Assembly: GCA_034509735.1 (NCBI GenBank)
Contig: JACGWO010000004.1
Span: forward strand, 15,605,395-15,669,394
Source: Sesamum alatum
Taxonomy: Eukaryota; Streptophyta; Magnoliopsida; Lamiales; Pedaliaceae
DNA: 64,000 nt
Reading direction: 5' to 3'
The translations under genes were made by a program, and so were the position numbers. How positions within the stretch are numbered: the stretch's first letter is position 1; the number at the start of each line of letters is the position of its first letter. The notes beneath the pieces are model-generated. The model saw only the letters and a list, made by a program, of their open reading frames with translations. It did no database searches and was not told the DNA's origin. Positions 53,232 through 64,000 of the stretch are shown here, piece after piece.

Positions 53232-54408
53232 ATCTGCCATTCGACATAAAGCCAATCACCCATATCCCGCAAACCCATCTTCTCAAGATGTTGCGTATGA
53301 GCGATCTGTGATATAGGCTTAGTTAAAAGATCTGTTGTACTATTTGCTGAGCTGACTCGGTCCATCCGAACGTCACCTCTTCATACCATCCCCCTCAATA
53401 GGTGGTAGCATCTAACTATATGCTAAGACCGGTGATGATATCTCGGTTCCTTTGCTTGCGAAATAGTCCCATTGTTATCACAGAAGATAACTACTGGCTC
53501 GACAATGCTAGGCACCACACCCAACTCTTGGATGTAGTTTCTCATCCAAACCACTTTCTTGGCAGCTTCTGAAGCTGCTATGTATTCAGCCTCAATAGTG
53601 GAATCAACTGTGGTTTCTTGCATGGAACTTTTCCAAGCTACCACAACACCATTAAGTCTGAACACATAGCCTAATTAACACTTGGCATCATCATCATCCG
53701 ACTGGAAGTAAGCATCGCTAAAACCTTCCAATATCAACTCTCCACCACCATAGACCAAGAACATATTTTTAGTCCTCCTTAAGTACTTAAGGATATTCTT
53801 GACTGCAACCCAATGTGCCTCACTTGCACAGGACTGATATCTGCTGGTTACACTTAAGGCGTAAGCGATATCAGGCCTAGTGCAGTGAACGACATACTGG
53901 ATGTTGCCCATGGCGGAAGCATAGGGGATGTCGTTCATCCTCTCAAGCTCCTCATCAGTCTTGGGAAACTGCTTCTTGCATAACTTGATCCCATGCCTCA
54001 TGGGAAGGAACCTCATTTGGAGTTATCCATTTTGAATTTTTTTCAGGATTTTCTCAACATACGAGTTTTGAATCATTCCTAACATTCATCTAGGTTTGTC
54101 CCTGACAATCTGGATGCCTAGAATGTAGGAGGCTTAACCCAAATGCATCATGGAGAATTGAGTAGACAAATATGGTTTTGTGTCCCCCAACATTCTGACA
54201 TCATTACCAATGAGTAGAATGGCATCCACATAAAGCACTAGAAACACTACTGAGCTCCCCTGACCTTCTTGTATACACAATGGTCACATTCATTCTTGAT
54301 GAAATCATATCCTTGTATGACTTCATCAAAACGAATATTCCAACTCTGGGATGTTTGTTTGAGGCTATAGATGGACTTTTAGAGATGGCAGACTTTCTGC
54401 TCTTCTCC
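53232..54408 (-). pseudogene. Copia element C: RT end and RNase H, broken
   Basis: Minus-strand pol from the middle of RT to the end. RNase H pieces lie at 53665-53423 ('WKSSMQETTVDSTIEAEYI', 'EPVVIFCDNNGTI') and 54016-53675 ('EGFSDAYFQSDDDD'). The RT end reads 'GIKLCKKQFPKTDEELERM'. The YVDD region near 54230 reads as the inverse of 'tatgtggatgccattct', i.e. YVDA, so the second catalytic Asp is lost. Stops and frame changes are frequent. The coding is cut at 54408 by copia A4 and continues, after a gap, at 63458. Confidence 0.85.
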
Positions 54409-56389
54409 TGTTAGAATAGGTGACCATGTAAGCCAATTTTGGCAGGAATATGTAACCTATGTCTAGACAATTTCAAGTGTTTGATAAAACATATATGAAT
54501 AAAGAAGTGAAAATATTCATATGGCAATACTTTGTTTACGTTCACTTATATCTGCTTTCACATATCTGTTCACTACGCAAACAAAGCCCACGGACTGAGA
54601 ATCGATTTCGTGGATTGGGACTAAGCTTGGAGGTAGGTCCATGAAATCAGTCTTACCGAATTAGTCCGGAAATCTCCAAGTCAAGGAATCCCGAAAATGG
54701 GTACCGGGATTCCCTTTGAGACTTGCACTAAGCATCTGCTGTCGTATTTCATTGACGGGTGATGAAGGTCGTCTAAGCAGTGTTAGTGCGACAGCATGCT
54801 AGGAAGCAGCTGACTGAGGTGACTCGCGGGAACCGTCTTACGGAGGACCTTGAGTATGGTCTGCAAGGTATGACGTATTCCCGGTTCCAACGGTACAGGT
54901 CAAGTCCTTTGACTTGAGGAACTGCTGAGTTTACCTGCGCATCAGGTCTGTATCTTAGATATGGTGAGAGATTGCCAAAATACTCTTGAGTAGTCATAAG
55001 CCATGTCTAGTGCAGCTCGGGTGCACAGAGTGACAGTAGTTTCCAAGAAAGGATCTGTCTCCTGTCAAAAGGTATTGACAGTTGAGTCTCATGTATGCTC
55101 TGTGTCTTGTCCCTAAAATCTGTGGCCACAGTAACTGAACAGAAGGGAAGGTTTCCCTTGCGGCGTTTAGTAAGGACAAACCAACACTTAGGTCCAAAAT
55201 GGGTACCTGCATTTTCCGTGCCCTAGACTCTAAGTGATGAGACCGAAGATAGAAGGACAAGTGTACTGTTAGGGCCTAAATGTTCATCCCCGATTATTTC
55301 ACCTAGTCTCTAGTGCCATGGACCGTTGCTAGATGGCCACCCATGGTAACGGGCGGATTCTAGGAATCCGACCAAGTCTAGCTGAAAGGTGAACCTAAAG
55401 AGTCACACACTATCCACACACACTTAAGTATTTAATTTGGAATTAAATATTGGAGTAAAGGAATGATTAAATTAGATTTAATCGGGTCCTATATTTTCTT
55501 GGAGAAATTAATTCCTTCTATTTGATAAAGGGAATTAAATTAATAAATTGGATTTATTAAGGGAATTGATTTAATGGGCCTAGAATAAATATTAATATTT
55601 ATTTATTATATTTATTTGGCCTTTTGGAATATTTAATGGAATTTAAATGTTCCATTAAATTAAAATCAACGGTTGACATGGAAAGGTGAGATGGAAGGCT
55701 AGGATTGGTTTGACAAGGTCAAACACTAGTTTGACTAGGACTTTGACTAGGTCAAAATCCTAGTCAAATTAGAGTTCTTAGAGTTGGAGTTTAAAGAGGA
55801 TTAAACTCCTCCTCTATATAAACCTCTAGCTTCCAACAATTGAAGGATGATGAAATTCCAAAACACACACACAACTCTCTCCTTCTCCCCACTCGTCTGC
55901 CCCCTCTCTCTCTTAGCAAGAAATAATTCTTGTTCTTTTGTTCTTGGAACATTAGAACATTGATGAATCAATACCGTTAATTCATAACGTGTTGTTGATT
56001 CATCCACTCCAATAAATTACATACTTGTTTCGTTGCTAGCACGACGTGCAAGATATGTGGGTGGATTGTGTGTCACGATTTGGAGGGTCTCAAGAACGAG
56101 ATCTTGGTGTAAAACGGGGAACAACGCGTGTAGCCGTTGAAGACGAAAACGACAACGGGTAGGTCTCGATTTACGTTTTCACCTCTTTTATTTTTTCAAC
56201 CCTATGGCCTCCATGATTGCTTACGTGTTATTTATTCACGAGATACACCGAACACCCGGGAAATTTCAAGGGAACACCCATTGAAACGTGTTCTTTATTT
56301 TAAAAATATGTTTTAAATTCCGCTATTTTATTTTATACCGCGCTTCCACATTCGCGCTATTTTCCCGGGACGATCCACGATTTCTTTCA
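54409..56389 (+). repeat. A4 5' LTR
   Basis: 1981 bp, TGTTAGAATAGG...TTTCTTTCA. TATA at 55815-55822; 'tttgactagg' motifs upstream of it near 55730-55775. Confidence 0.95.
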
Positions 56390-56390
56390 G

Positions 56391-56405
56391 TGGTATCAGA
56401 GCCCG
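56391..56405 (+). other. A4 primer-binding site, tRNA-Met
   Basis: 'tggtatcagagccc' one base after the LTR, identical to A3. Confidence 0.9.
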
Positions 56406-56548
56406 GTTCGGTGTATAGGCCTAGGGTTTATGTGCGTTTTAAAGCATGTCGTTTTATGGCTTTCGATTCGTGTGAATTTTAGAATATTGGTATTTTTCTA
56501 TTTTTCTTAGGAAACGGGGTGGAATAATTGAACGGAGAACGAGAAACG

Positions 56549-57054
56549 TCGCTGCCAGCAGCGCAGACGCGCGCAGGCAAGGGAAGCCTGCGCGTGCCCG
56601 CCCAGCCGGTCGCGCAGAGGCAGCGCGCGCGCACGCAGACGACGGTGTCTGCGCGCGTGTGCCCGGCAGGCGCGCTCATGCGCGCGCGCGCGCGCAAGGC
56701 TGCGCGCCTGAGACTCCGCGCGCGGACGGACACCGGGCAACGCCGCCAGGCGCGCGCGCACGCAGACAGAGGTGTCTGCGTGCGCGCGCCCGACAGGCGT
56801 GCCAAGTGCACACTGCGCAGGGCGCGGCCGGCAGCCAGCAGGCCGGCGCGCGCGAGGCAAGGGAGCCTGCGCGCGCGACGGCCTGCCGGAACGCCAGGCC
56901 GCGCAGCACGCTGCCGGCCAAGCGCGCTCACGCAGGCAGGGACCTGCGCGCGCGCGCCCGGCCAGGCAGCGCCTGCTCGCGCGCAGGGGCGGCAGGCTGA
57001 GCCTGCTGCCCTGTGCGCGCGCCGGCAGGCCGCTGCCGGCGGCGGCGGCTGCTA
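56549..57054 (+). repeat. A4 G/C-rich hairpin array in leader
   Basis: About 506 bases almost wholly G/C, homologous to 37843-38478 but shorter. Stems include gcagac/gtctgc around 'gacggt' (56635-56652) and cgcagaca/tgtctgcg around 'gagg' (56761-56780). ORFs on both strands here are compositional. Confidence 0.87.
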
Positions 57055-58588
57055 GGGGTTTTAAAACCCTAGTAGTGTTTTTTTTTTTTTAAATTATTTT
57101 TAGTTTTAATTTTGAATTAATTTTGAAAAATCGTTTTTTTTGGGTTCAATTATGCCCCAATTTTTTAAAGACATTATTTTAGGAGTAAAATAAATTGGAT
57201 TTGGAATCCCGGGGTTATTTTACTTAAAATAATGAGGAAAGGTTTTCCTAAAACAAGAAAATATTATTACCAATATTTGTGTTTTATTTTTCACACGTTA
57301 TGCACATATTCATTTATTTAATTATTTTGAATATTTATGATTGGAAATCATGTGTTGTTGGTATATTGTAATTATATGATTGGATCATGTGATTATGTGT
57401 GTTGGATGGAAATGGATGTTCACGAGCCTTAGACCGAATGTATGGTTTATTTTCTGTTGGGCCTGTGTGCCTCTTTTACTGCTTTCTCCTTCTCTCTTTC
57501 TAGTTGCCTTTGGAATAATAAGACATTCTACCTCCCTCCTTATGTACTTCCCCCGGGTTTTCGCTAGGGTTTCTTTTTAATATGTAATGAGAGTAGACTA
57601 GGAGTGAGGTTTCTATTTTTGTAATTGGTGGAGAAGAAGGAAGGACCACATGGAGAGCCCAGACGGGAGGTCCCTTGGAGTTTCCCATGAAGTGAAGAAA
57701 GAGAAAAGAGACCAAGGCCCATCAGCATGATCATTGGGTTACTATTAATGTAATAGTATAGGACCAACCCTAGATTGACCATAGATCCACTGCGGGCTCA
57801 GTGGGTCGCATAGGATTTGGGCTCGTGATCATCCAACAGGGGCGTGCTAGGCTTTAATTTTCCATGTGGTTATTATGATGGATGAATGGGCTTTTTATTT
57901 ATCATATAACTGCTATGGATGGTTTAATTTACGCATTATGGATGTATGTGTGAATGTTTATTTATTTGAGATCTCGGTCATTTACTACTCTCACATTGGT
58001 TGGACTAATGTCAAAATATTAGACCCTAGACAAAATGGACATGAACTCTAGGAGTTTGTCCTTGCCTTCCAATCCATGGCATAGTGAGGAAGCTGCTTTA
58101 GGTCAATAGCGTGGTCTCATGAGTCGTGGCACGTTATTGTACTTAAAGGAAGCTGCACTATATCATGAACGAAAAATGGGCTGCTGTTACCTGTCTCATG
58201 AGTCGTGAGGGTACCAGTGGGTCTGTGGCTCGGTCGATTGGGTTGGGTCTAACGCCCATTACCAGGATTCGCTTGGAGTCCTTGGGATCGTGTGTGAAAG
58301 GGTGAGGCAATAATCTTGAGAATCTCGTGGAACGAGAATGGTATGGAATACCTCCCACAGGATCTTTTCCATGCGAATCGTAAAAGTGGGGTATGGGGAA
58401 AATCGCTGTGGATCCCAAGCCCACTAGGAAAGGATTTCCCGAAAATCACGTTTGAGAGTACCCGTGTTTTTCTTATAAATAGTGGGAGGATTAAATGACT
58501 AAAGTCCATGCATTTAATTATTTTATCAAACCACCGTCTTTTATTTTTCTGCTGACCGCGCGCTGTTTTCTAAAATGTAGATTTTAAA
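57055..58588 (+). other. A4 untranslated leader downstream of G/C block
   Basis: Colinear with 38479-40009 of A3; no conserved ORF. Confidence 0.65.
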
Positions 58589-61500
58589 ATGTCTAAGAAC
58601 CCACTTTCCACCATTCTTGAGACAAAACAAATTCAATGGAACAAATTACAACGACTGGTTACGCAATCTCAGGATAGTCCTAGCTTATGAGAACCAAGGC
58701 TACGTCATGGACGAGCCTCTCCCTAGGACCTTGCCGGAAGGATCCACGCCAGAAAGAACGTGAGACGTTCGAGACTTGGCATAAGGATAACCGGAAGGTC
58801 CGTAGCGTCATACTTGCTTCGATGACCAATGAGATTCAGAAGCAACATGAAAGGCTAGACGATGTCCCTTCTATTATGGCTCGCCTCAAGGATTGCTATG
58901 CAGTCCCGGACCGGCATACTAGGTATGTCGCGACGAAGGCGTTCTTTGGAACTAAAATGACAGAAGGATCCTCTGTACAAGAGCACGGGGATTAAAATGC
59001 TTACCCTGGTGGAAAAGCTCGAGGACCTAAAGGCAGGTCTCGATAATGAAACGTACATAGATGTGATCCTTCAGTCACTCCCACCCTCCTCTGACCAATT
59101 TATCGTCAACTACAACATGAACGCACTTGAGAAGGGCATTCATGAGTTGATCAATATGTTGGTGCAATACGAGGCAACGACTAAGAAGTCCACGCCTTCG
59201 GTATTGTTTGGAGGTGCTTCAACTTCCAATACGAAAGGCAAGGGTGCCGGACGTTGGAAGAAGAAGAAAGGGAAGGGAAAGGCCGTCAAAGCAGCTACAA
59301 ACACTAAGAGTGTTCCCATTGCCAAAGAGGGGAGAGGCAAAGGAAAGGGAAAGGTTGTCTCCAAGCAACAGTCAAAGGCATATGACATATGTATCAACTG
59401 CCGTGAGAAAGGGCATTGGAAGAGAGAGTGCCCCAAACTCTTCTCGAACCAAGGTATTTATGTGATTGAGGTTAATATGGTCACTAATTCTGCCTCTTGG
59501 TATTAGATACCGGCTGTGGAGCTCACATTTGCAATAACTTGCAGGTGTTGAAAAGAAGCAGAAAACTGGGTAGCGGGGACATGATCCTGAAGTTTGGGAG
59601 TGGCAAGGCCATCTCGGCAGAAGCAGTAGGATCCGCCACTCTAGTGATTAGTGATAATATTAGCATAGATTTAGAGCAAGTTTTATTTTGTACCTAGTAT
59701 GATTACATCATCTCCATTCCATTGTTGGACAATAGTGGTTATGAGTTTAGAATCAATAAAAATTGTTTTTTATTTGATGAGGTGTGGAATTGCTCATCTA
59801 CTTGGTACATTGCATAACGGGCTCTATATCTTGCAACAAACGAATTTCGTTCTCAACACTCAACACAAACGAAAATTAGATAATAACGGGAACGCACGTC
59901 TGTGGCACGCTAGGCTAGGGCACATATCCAAAGACAGGATGAAGAGGTTGGTAGACTCAAAGAACCTAGAGGTTGGGGACTTGAGCGATCTACGAACTTG
60001 TGAATCCTGTTCTAAGAGGGAAAAATGACCAAGAAGCCCTTTTGTAGGACAAAGTAGGCTTGCCACAGGTCTGTTGGACTTGGTCCATACAGATGTATGT
60101 GGACCACTAAGGACGTAGGCCGAGGTGGGTTCTCCTACTTCATAACCTTTACCGATGATCATTCACGGTATGGTTATGTTCACCTAATGAGGTACAAGTC
60201 TGAAGCTTTTGAGATGTTTAAAGAATTCAGACTTGAAGTGGAGAACCAGACCAACTGCAAAATTAAAGTCCTACAGTCGGACCGAGGCGGTGAATACCTT
60301 AGTACGGAGTTCCTAGATTATCTAAAAGAACATGGTATAATATCAGAATGGATACCTCCAGGAACACCACAGTTAAATGGTGTCCGATACCAAATTGCCC
60401 TTATCTTTTTGGGGCTATGCACTAGAAACGGCGGCCAAGTTGTTGAATTTGGCGCCTACCAGTGCATTGACCCAAACGCCATATGAGATATGGCACGGCA
60501 AGCCTGCGTCCTACAACTACTTGAGAGTGTGGGGTAGCTCCGCATACGTCAAGAGGTTAGTGGGAGATAAGCTGGAATCCAGATCTAGCTTATGCAGGTT
60601 CGTTGGATACCCTAAGGAAACTGCGGGTTATTACTTTTATGACCCTTGGAACAAAAGGTGTTTGTTTCAAGAAATGCAGTATTCTTGTAGCAAGGCTTCC
60701 CGGAGGATATCCAACCTGATGAGCTGATCCTTGAGGAATCAAGTGATGGAATCCAGCCATCAGACACAGCCGCGGAACCCTAACTTAGAGGATTCAGGAT
60801 AGACAGCCGAAGGGCTGACCAACCTCGAGAGGTCCAACATGCTAGGCATGAAGGACAACCTCAGGAACAGCCAGCCCCGGTTTGTGAACCACCGGCTCCG
60901 ATACAGTCAGTGCCCACAGTCACCACTGACGTTCCGATTCTCCCTAGGTCCACTAGAGAGTCCAAACCTCCAGTGAGATATGGCTTTCTAGGAGCGACCG
61001 ATCTTTTGGATAGTGATCCTAAGACATACGGAGAAGCGATGTCTGACATCGACTCCGAGAAAAGGCTTGAGGCCATGAAGTCGAAATGGACTCCATGAAC
61101 GAGAACCAAGTCTGAAGTCTTGTAGATCCACCGAAAGGTGTTAAGCCAGTAGGTTGTAAGTGGGTCTACAAGCGCAAACTTGGCGTTGATGGAGAAGTCA
61201 CAAACCTTTAAGGGCTAGGCTTGTAGCTAAGGGATACACTCAACGACCCGGGGTCGATTTTGAGGATACCTACTCTCCAGTAGCCATGGCTAAGTCCATT
61301 CGGATCCTGCTCGCCATAGTAGCATGGTAGGACTATGAGATATGGCAGATGGACGTGAAAACGGCCTTCCTCAACGGTTTCGTTGAAGAAGAGATCTATA
61401 TGAATCAGCCGGAGGGTTTCACGGTTACTGGAGAAGAACAAAAAAATCTGTCGCCTCCAGAAGTCCATCTATGGCCTCAAACAAGCCTCCCGAAGTTGAA

Positions 61501-62299
61501 CATTTGCTTTGACGAAGTAATACGAGGTTATGACTTCATCAAAAACGAATCCGACCCTTGTGTATACAAGAAAGTCAGTGGGAGCTCAATAGTGTTCTTA
61601 GTGCTTTATGTGGATGACATTCTACTCATTGGGAATGACGTTAGAATGTTAGGAAACACAAAAGCATGGTTGTCAGGGACAGATCTAAAAGGATGTTAGG
61701 ACTCACCCAAAACTCGTATATGGAGAAAGTCCTAAAGAGATATCGAATGGACAACTCCAAACGAGGATTCCTTCCCATGAGGCATGGGATCAAGTTGTCC
61801 AAGAAACAGTCCCCACAGACTGATGAGGAACTTGAAAGGATGAAAGTCATCCCCTATGCTTCTGCCGTAGGCAGCATCCAATATGCGGTCCATTGCACTA
61901 GGCCTGACATTGCATACGCTTTGAGCGTAACAAGCAGATATCAGTCCTGCGCAGGAGAGGCACATTGGAATGCTGTTAAGGGCATCCTTAAGTACCTAAG
62001 GAGGACTAAGGAGATGTTCTTAGTCTATGGCAATGGAGAACTAATTCTGGAAGGCTTTAGCGACGCTAGCTTCCAGTCTGATGACGATGATTTCAAGTCT
62101 CAATCGGGGTACGTATTCAAACTCAATGGAGGAGTTGTAGCTTGGAAAAGCTCCAAGCAAGCAACCATTGCTGACTCCACCACAGAGGGTGAATACATAG
62201 CAGCTTCAGAAGCTGCTAAGGAAGCGGTTTGGATGAGAAACTACATCCAAGAGTTGGGTGTGGTGCCTAGCATCGCCGAGCCTGTTGTCATCTTCTGTG
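58589..62299 (+). pseudogene. A4 Gag-Pol polyprotein, broken and 3' truncated
   Basis: Starts at the ATG 58589 ('MSKNPLST') and follows A3. Lesions include an extra A near 58627, an extra base near 58755, an extra base near 58990 ('ggggatt'), a lost base after 'NSASW' near 59500, small losses near 59700, extra bases near 60010-60045, loss of about 70 bases in integrase near 60385 where 'LNGV' jumps to 'YQIALI' (the region of the catalytic Glu), stops near 60781 and 61328, and a loss of about 85 bases in RT near 61676. The zinc knuckle, YVDD (near 61608) and RNase H start are recognisable. Coding stops at about 62299 inside 'VVIFC', just before the last RNase H Asp, by fusion to mid-LTR sequence. 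Confidence 0.92.
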
Positions 62300-63457
62300 G
62301 TGCCCTAGACTCTAAGTGATGAAACCGAAGACAGAAGGACAAATGTACTGTCAGAGCCTAAATGTTCATCCCCGATTATTTCACCTAGTCTCTAGTGCCA
62401 TGGACCGTTGCTAGATGGCCACCCATGGTAACGGGCGGGTTCTAGGAATCCGACCAAGTCTAGCTGAAAGGTGAACTTAAAGAGTCACACACTATCCACA
62501 CACACTTAAGTATTTAATTTGGAATTAAATATTGGAGTAAAGGAATGATTAAATTAGATTTAATCGGGTCCTATATTTTCTTAGAGAAATTAATTCCTTC
62601 TATTTGATAAAGGAAATTAAATTAATAAAATTGGATTTATTAAAGGGATTGATTTAATGGGCCTAAAATAAATATTAATATTTATTGATTATATTTATTT
62701 GGCCTTTTGGAATATTTAATGGAATTTAAATATTCCATTAAATTAAAATCAACGGTTGAGATGGAAAGGGGAGATGGAAGGCTAGGATTGGTTTGACTAG
62801 GTCAAACACTAGTTTGACTAGGACTTTGACTAGGTCAAAATCCTAGTCAAATTAGAGTTCTTAGAGTTGGAGTTTAAAAGAGGATTAAACTCCTCCTCTA
62901 TATAAACCTCTATCTTCCAACAACTGTAGGGTGATAAAATTCCAACACACACACAACACACACACTCGACTCTCTCCCCTTGCCTCTCGTCCGGCCCCTC
63001 TCTCTCTAGTGTTCTTGGAACACTAGAACATTGATGAATCAATACCGTTAATTGATAACGTGTCGTTTGATTCATCCACTTCAAAATATACACTTGTTCG
63101 TTGCTAGCACGACGTACAAGATACGTGGGTAGATCGTGTGTCACGATTTGGAGGGGTCTCAAGAACGAGATCTTGGTGCAAACGGGGAACAACGCGTGTA
63201 GCCGTTGAAGACGAAAACGACAACGGGTAGGTCTCGGTTTACGTTTTCGCCTCCTTTTATTTTCTACCCTATGGCCTCCATGATCTTTTATACATGTTCT
63301 TTAATCATGAGATACAACCGAACTCCGGGAATCTCAAGGGTACACCCCTTGAGCGTGTTCTTTAATTATTTAAAGCATGCTTTAATTTTTTGTACGTTAT
63401 TTTATATCGCGCTTCCACATTTGCGCAATTTCCCGGGACGATCCACGATTTTTTTCA
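62298..63457 (+). repeat. A4 3' LTR, 5'-truncated
   Basis: Corresponds to 55218-56389 of the 5' LTR, from 'gtgccctagactctaagtg' to 'ttttttca'. The first ~810 bases of the LTR are missing through the deletion that also removed the end of pol. Confidence 0.92.
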
Positions 63458-64000
63458 AGGTAGCCTCTGTAGCTCCTGGCGTTGATGACTGATATGTCTC
63501 ACTTGATTCCCCAAGGAGCAGTTCATCATGTTGGGAATCCGAGGACAAACCATTTTCGAAGAATACTACATTCTCGAAACAAATACCTTTTGTTCTGAGG
63601 AGTCATAAAAGTAATAACCTGCAGTTTCTTTCGGATAGCCAACGAACCTGCACAAGCTAGATCTCAATTCTAACTTGTCTGCCACTAACCTCTTGATGTA
63701 TGTACGGCTACCCCACACTCACAAGTATTTGTAGACGCAGGCTTACCGTGCCATATCTCACATGGCTTCCGGGTCACATCACTAGACGGTACCATGTTTA
63801 ATAACTTGGTTGTTGTCTCAAGTGCATAGTACCAGAAAGAGAAGGGAAATATGGTAAAGCTCATCATAAATCGAACCATGTCCAATAGAGTTCAATTCCT
63901 CCTTTCAGAGACTCCGTTCAATTGAGGTGTCCCGGGAGGTGTCTATTTAGAGATTATACCATTCTCTTTTAGTATAACTGAGAAATGAGAAATTCTCCAC
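63458..64000 (-). pseudogene. Copia element C: integrase C-terminal region, broken
   Basis: Minus-strand copia pol continuing element C beyond A4. Read downwards from 64000: the integrase end with 'NGVSERR'-like sequence near 63910, 'MVRFMMSFTIFPFSFWYYAL' (63885-63820), 'PCEIWHGKPAS' (about 63760), then 'FVGYPKETAGYYFYD'-like coding near 63640-63600. It corresponds to about 41730-42240 of A3. Frame breaks are frequent. The element runs out of the window, where its gag, leader and 5' LTR should lie. Confidence 0.85.

Larger units (their letters stand above)
54409..63457 (+). mobile_element. Copia element A4 (family A), defective
   Basis: Plus orientation: 5' LTR 54409-56389, PBS 56391-56405, G/C hairpin block 56549-57054, leader to 58588, Gag-Pol remnant 58589-62299, and a 3' LTR lacking its first ~0.8 kb (62298-63457). 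The flanks tctcc (54404-54408) and aggta (63458-63462) do not match, so there is no target duplication. Host element C lacks about 0.65 kb between the two flanks. The RNase H end, PPT and U3 start are deleted, with a 'gtg' overlap at the junction. Confidence 0.93.

Noticed and set aside
1..64000. CRISPR arrays, bacterial operons, rRNA, organelle DNA
   Set aside because: None of the repeats is a spaced direct-repeat array. Gene content and introns are those of plant nuclear transposons.

Overview
This window is nuclear DNA of a flowering plant and consists almost entirely of nested transposable elements. I find no host gene, tRNA, rRNA or CRISPR. The evidence for a plant is: Ty1/copia elements primed by initiator tRNA-Met; Ty3/gypsy Tat-type elements carrying an antisense extra ORF with plant-only domains (plant mobile domain, Transposase_28-like); a plant L1-type LINE; CACTA (En/Spm) and hAT remnants; and U2-type GT..AG introns in transposon genes. 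The density and nesting suggest heterochromatin. The species cannot be named from this sequence.

Layout. 1-1664: minus-strand LTR of copia family 'A', cut by the window edge. 1665-2719: T-rich low-complexity spacer. 2737-7299: decayed L1-type LINE with a candidate 17-bp target duplication. About 7400-9841: 3' part of a CACTA element. 10423-10870: 5' end of a second CACTA-like element. 11100-12052: LTR fragment. 12053-12880: AT-rich stretch with inverted repeats. 12957-14679: odd copia derivative 'D' in which a gag fragment lies between two R-U5-like repeats that seem to lack U3. 15000-18822: minus-strand Tat gypsy remnant 'G2' with its antisense ORF on the plus strand. 18823-19069: copia RT fragment. 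19070-24216: two 'B' LTR copies, the first split by a family A solo LTR (20407-22410, TSD ctaga).

24217-50629 is a second Tat gypsy element, 'G1' (plus strand), cut into three pieces by two family A copia insertions. 'A2' (24235-34113, minus, TSD agcaa) has LTRs about 2% apart and a frameshifted polyprotein. 'A3' (35634-46068, plus, TSD gtctc) has almost identical LTRs and an uninterrupted 1350-residue Gag-Pol with every catalytic residue I checked. G1 itself shows the end of integrase, an antisense plant-mobile-domain ORF and a 943-bp 3' LTR. 50795-50974 is the C-terminus of a hAT transposase. 51204-54408 and 63458-64000 belong to one minus-strand copia element ('C'). It is interrupted by a fourth family A copy, 'A4' (54409-63457), which has no TSD, lacks its pol 3' end and the start of its 3' LTR, and sits where about 0.65 kb of host C sequence is missing.

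How the parts work together. A3 has everything needed for autonomous retrotransposition: LTR promoter with TATA box, primer-binding site, Gag-Pol, polypurine tract and matching LTRs. The family A LTR carries a tight cluster of W-box cores just upstream of TATA, which suggests WRKY or stress-responsive transcription. The most unusual structure is a 0.3-0.64 kb leader block, almost pure G/C and rich in CG, between PBS and gag of A2, A3 and A4. It is built from repeated short perfect hairpins and varies in length between copies. I know of no described function for it. Coordinates come from reading the sequence by eye; divergence figures are estimates.
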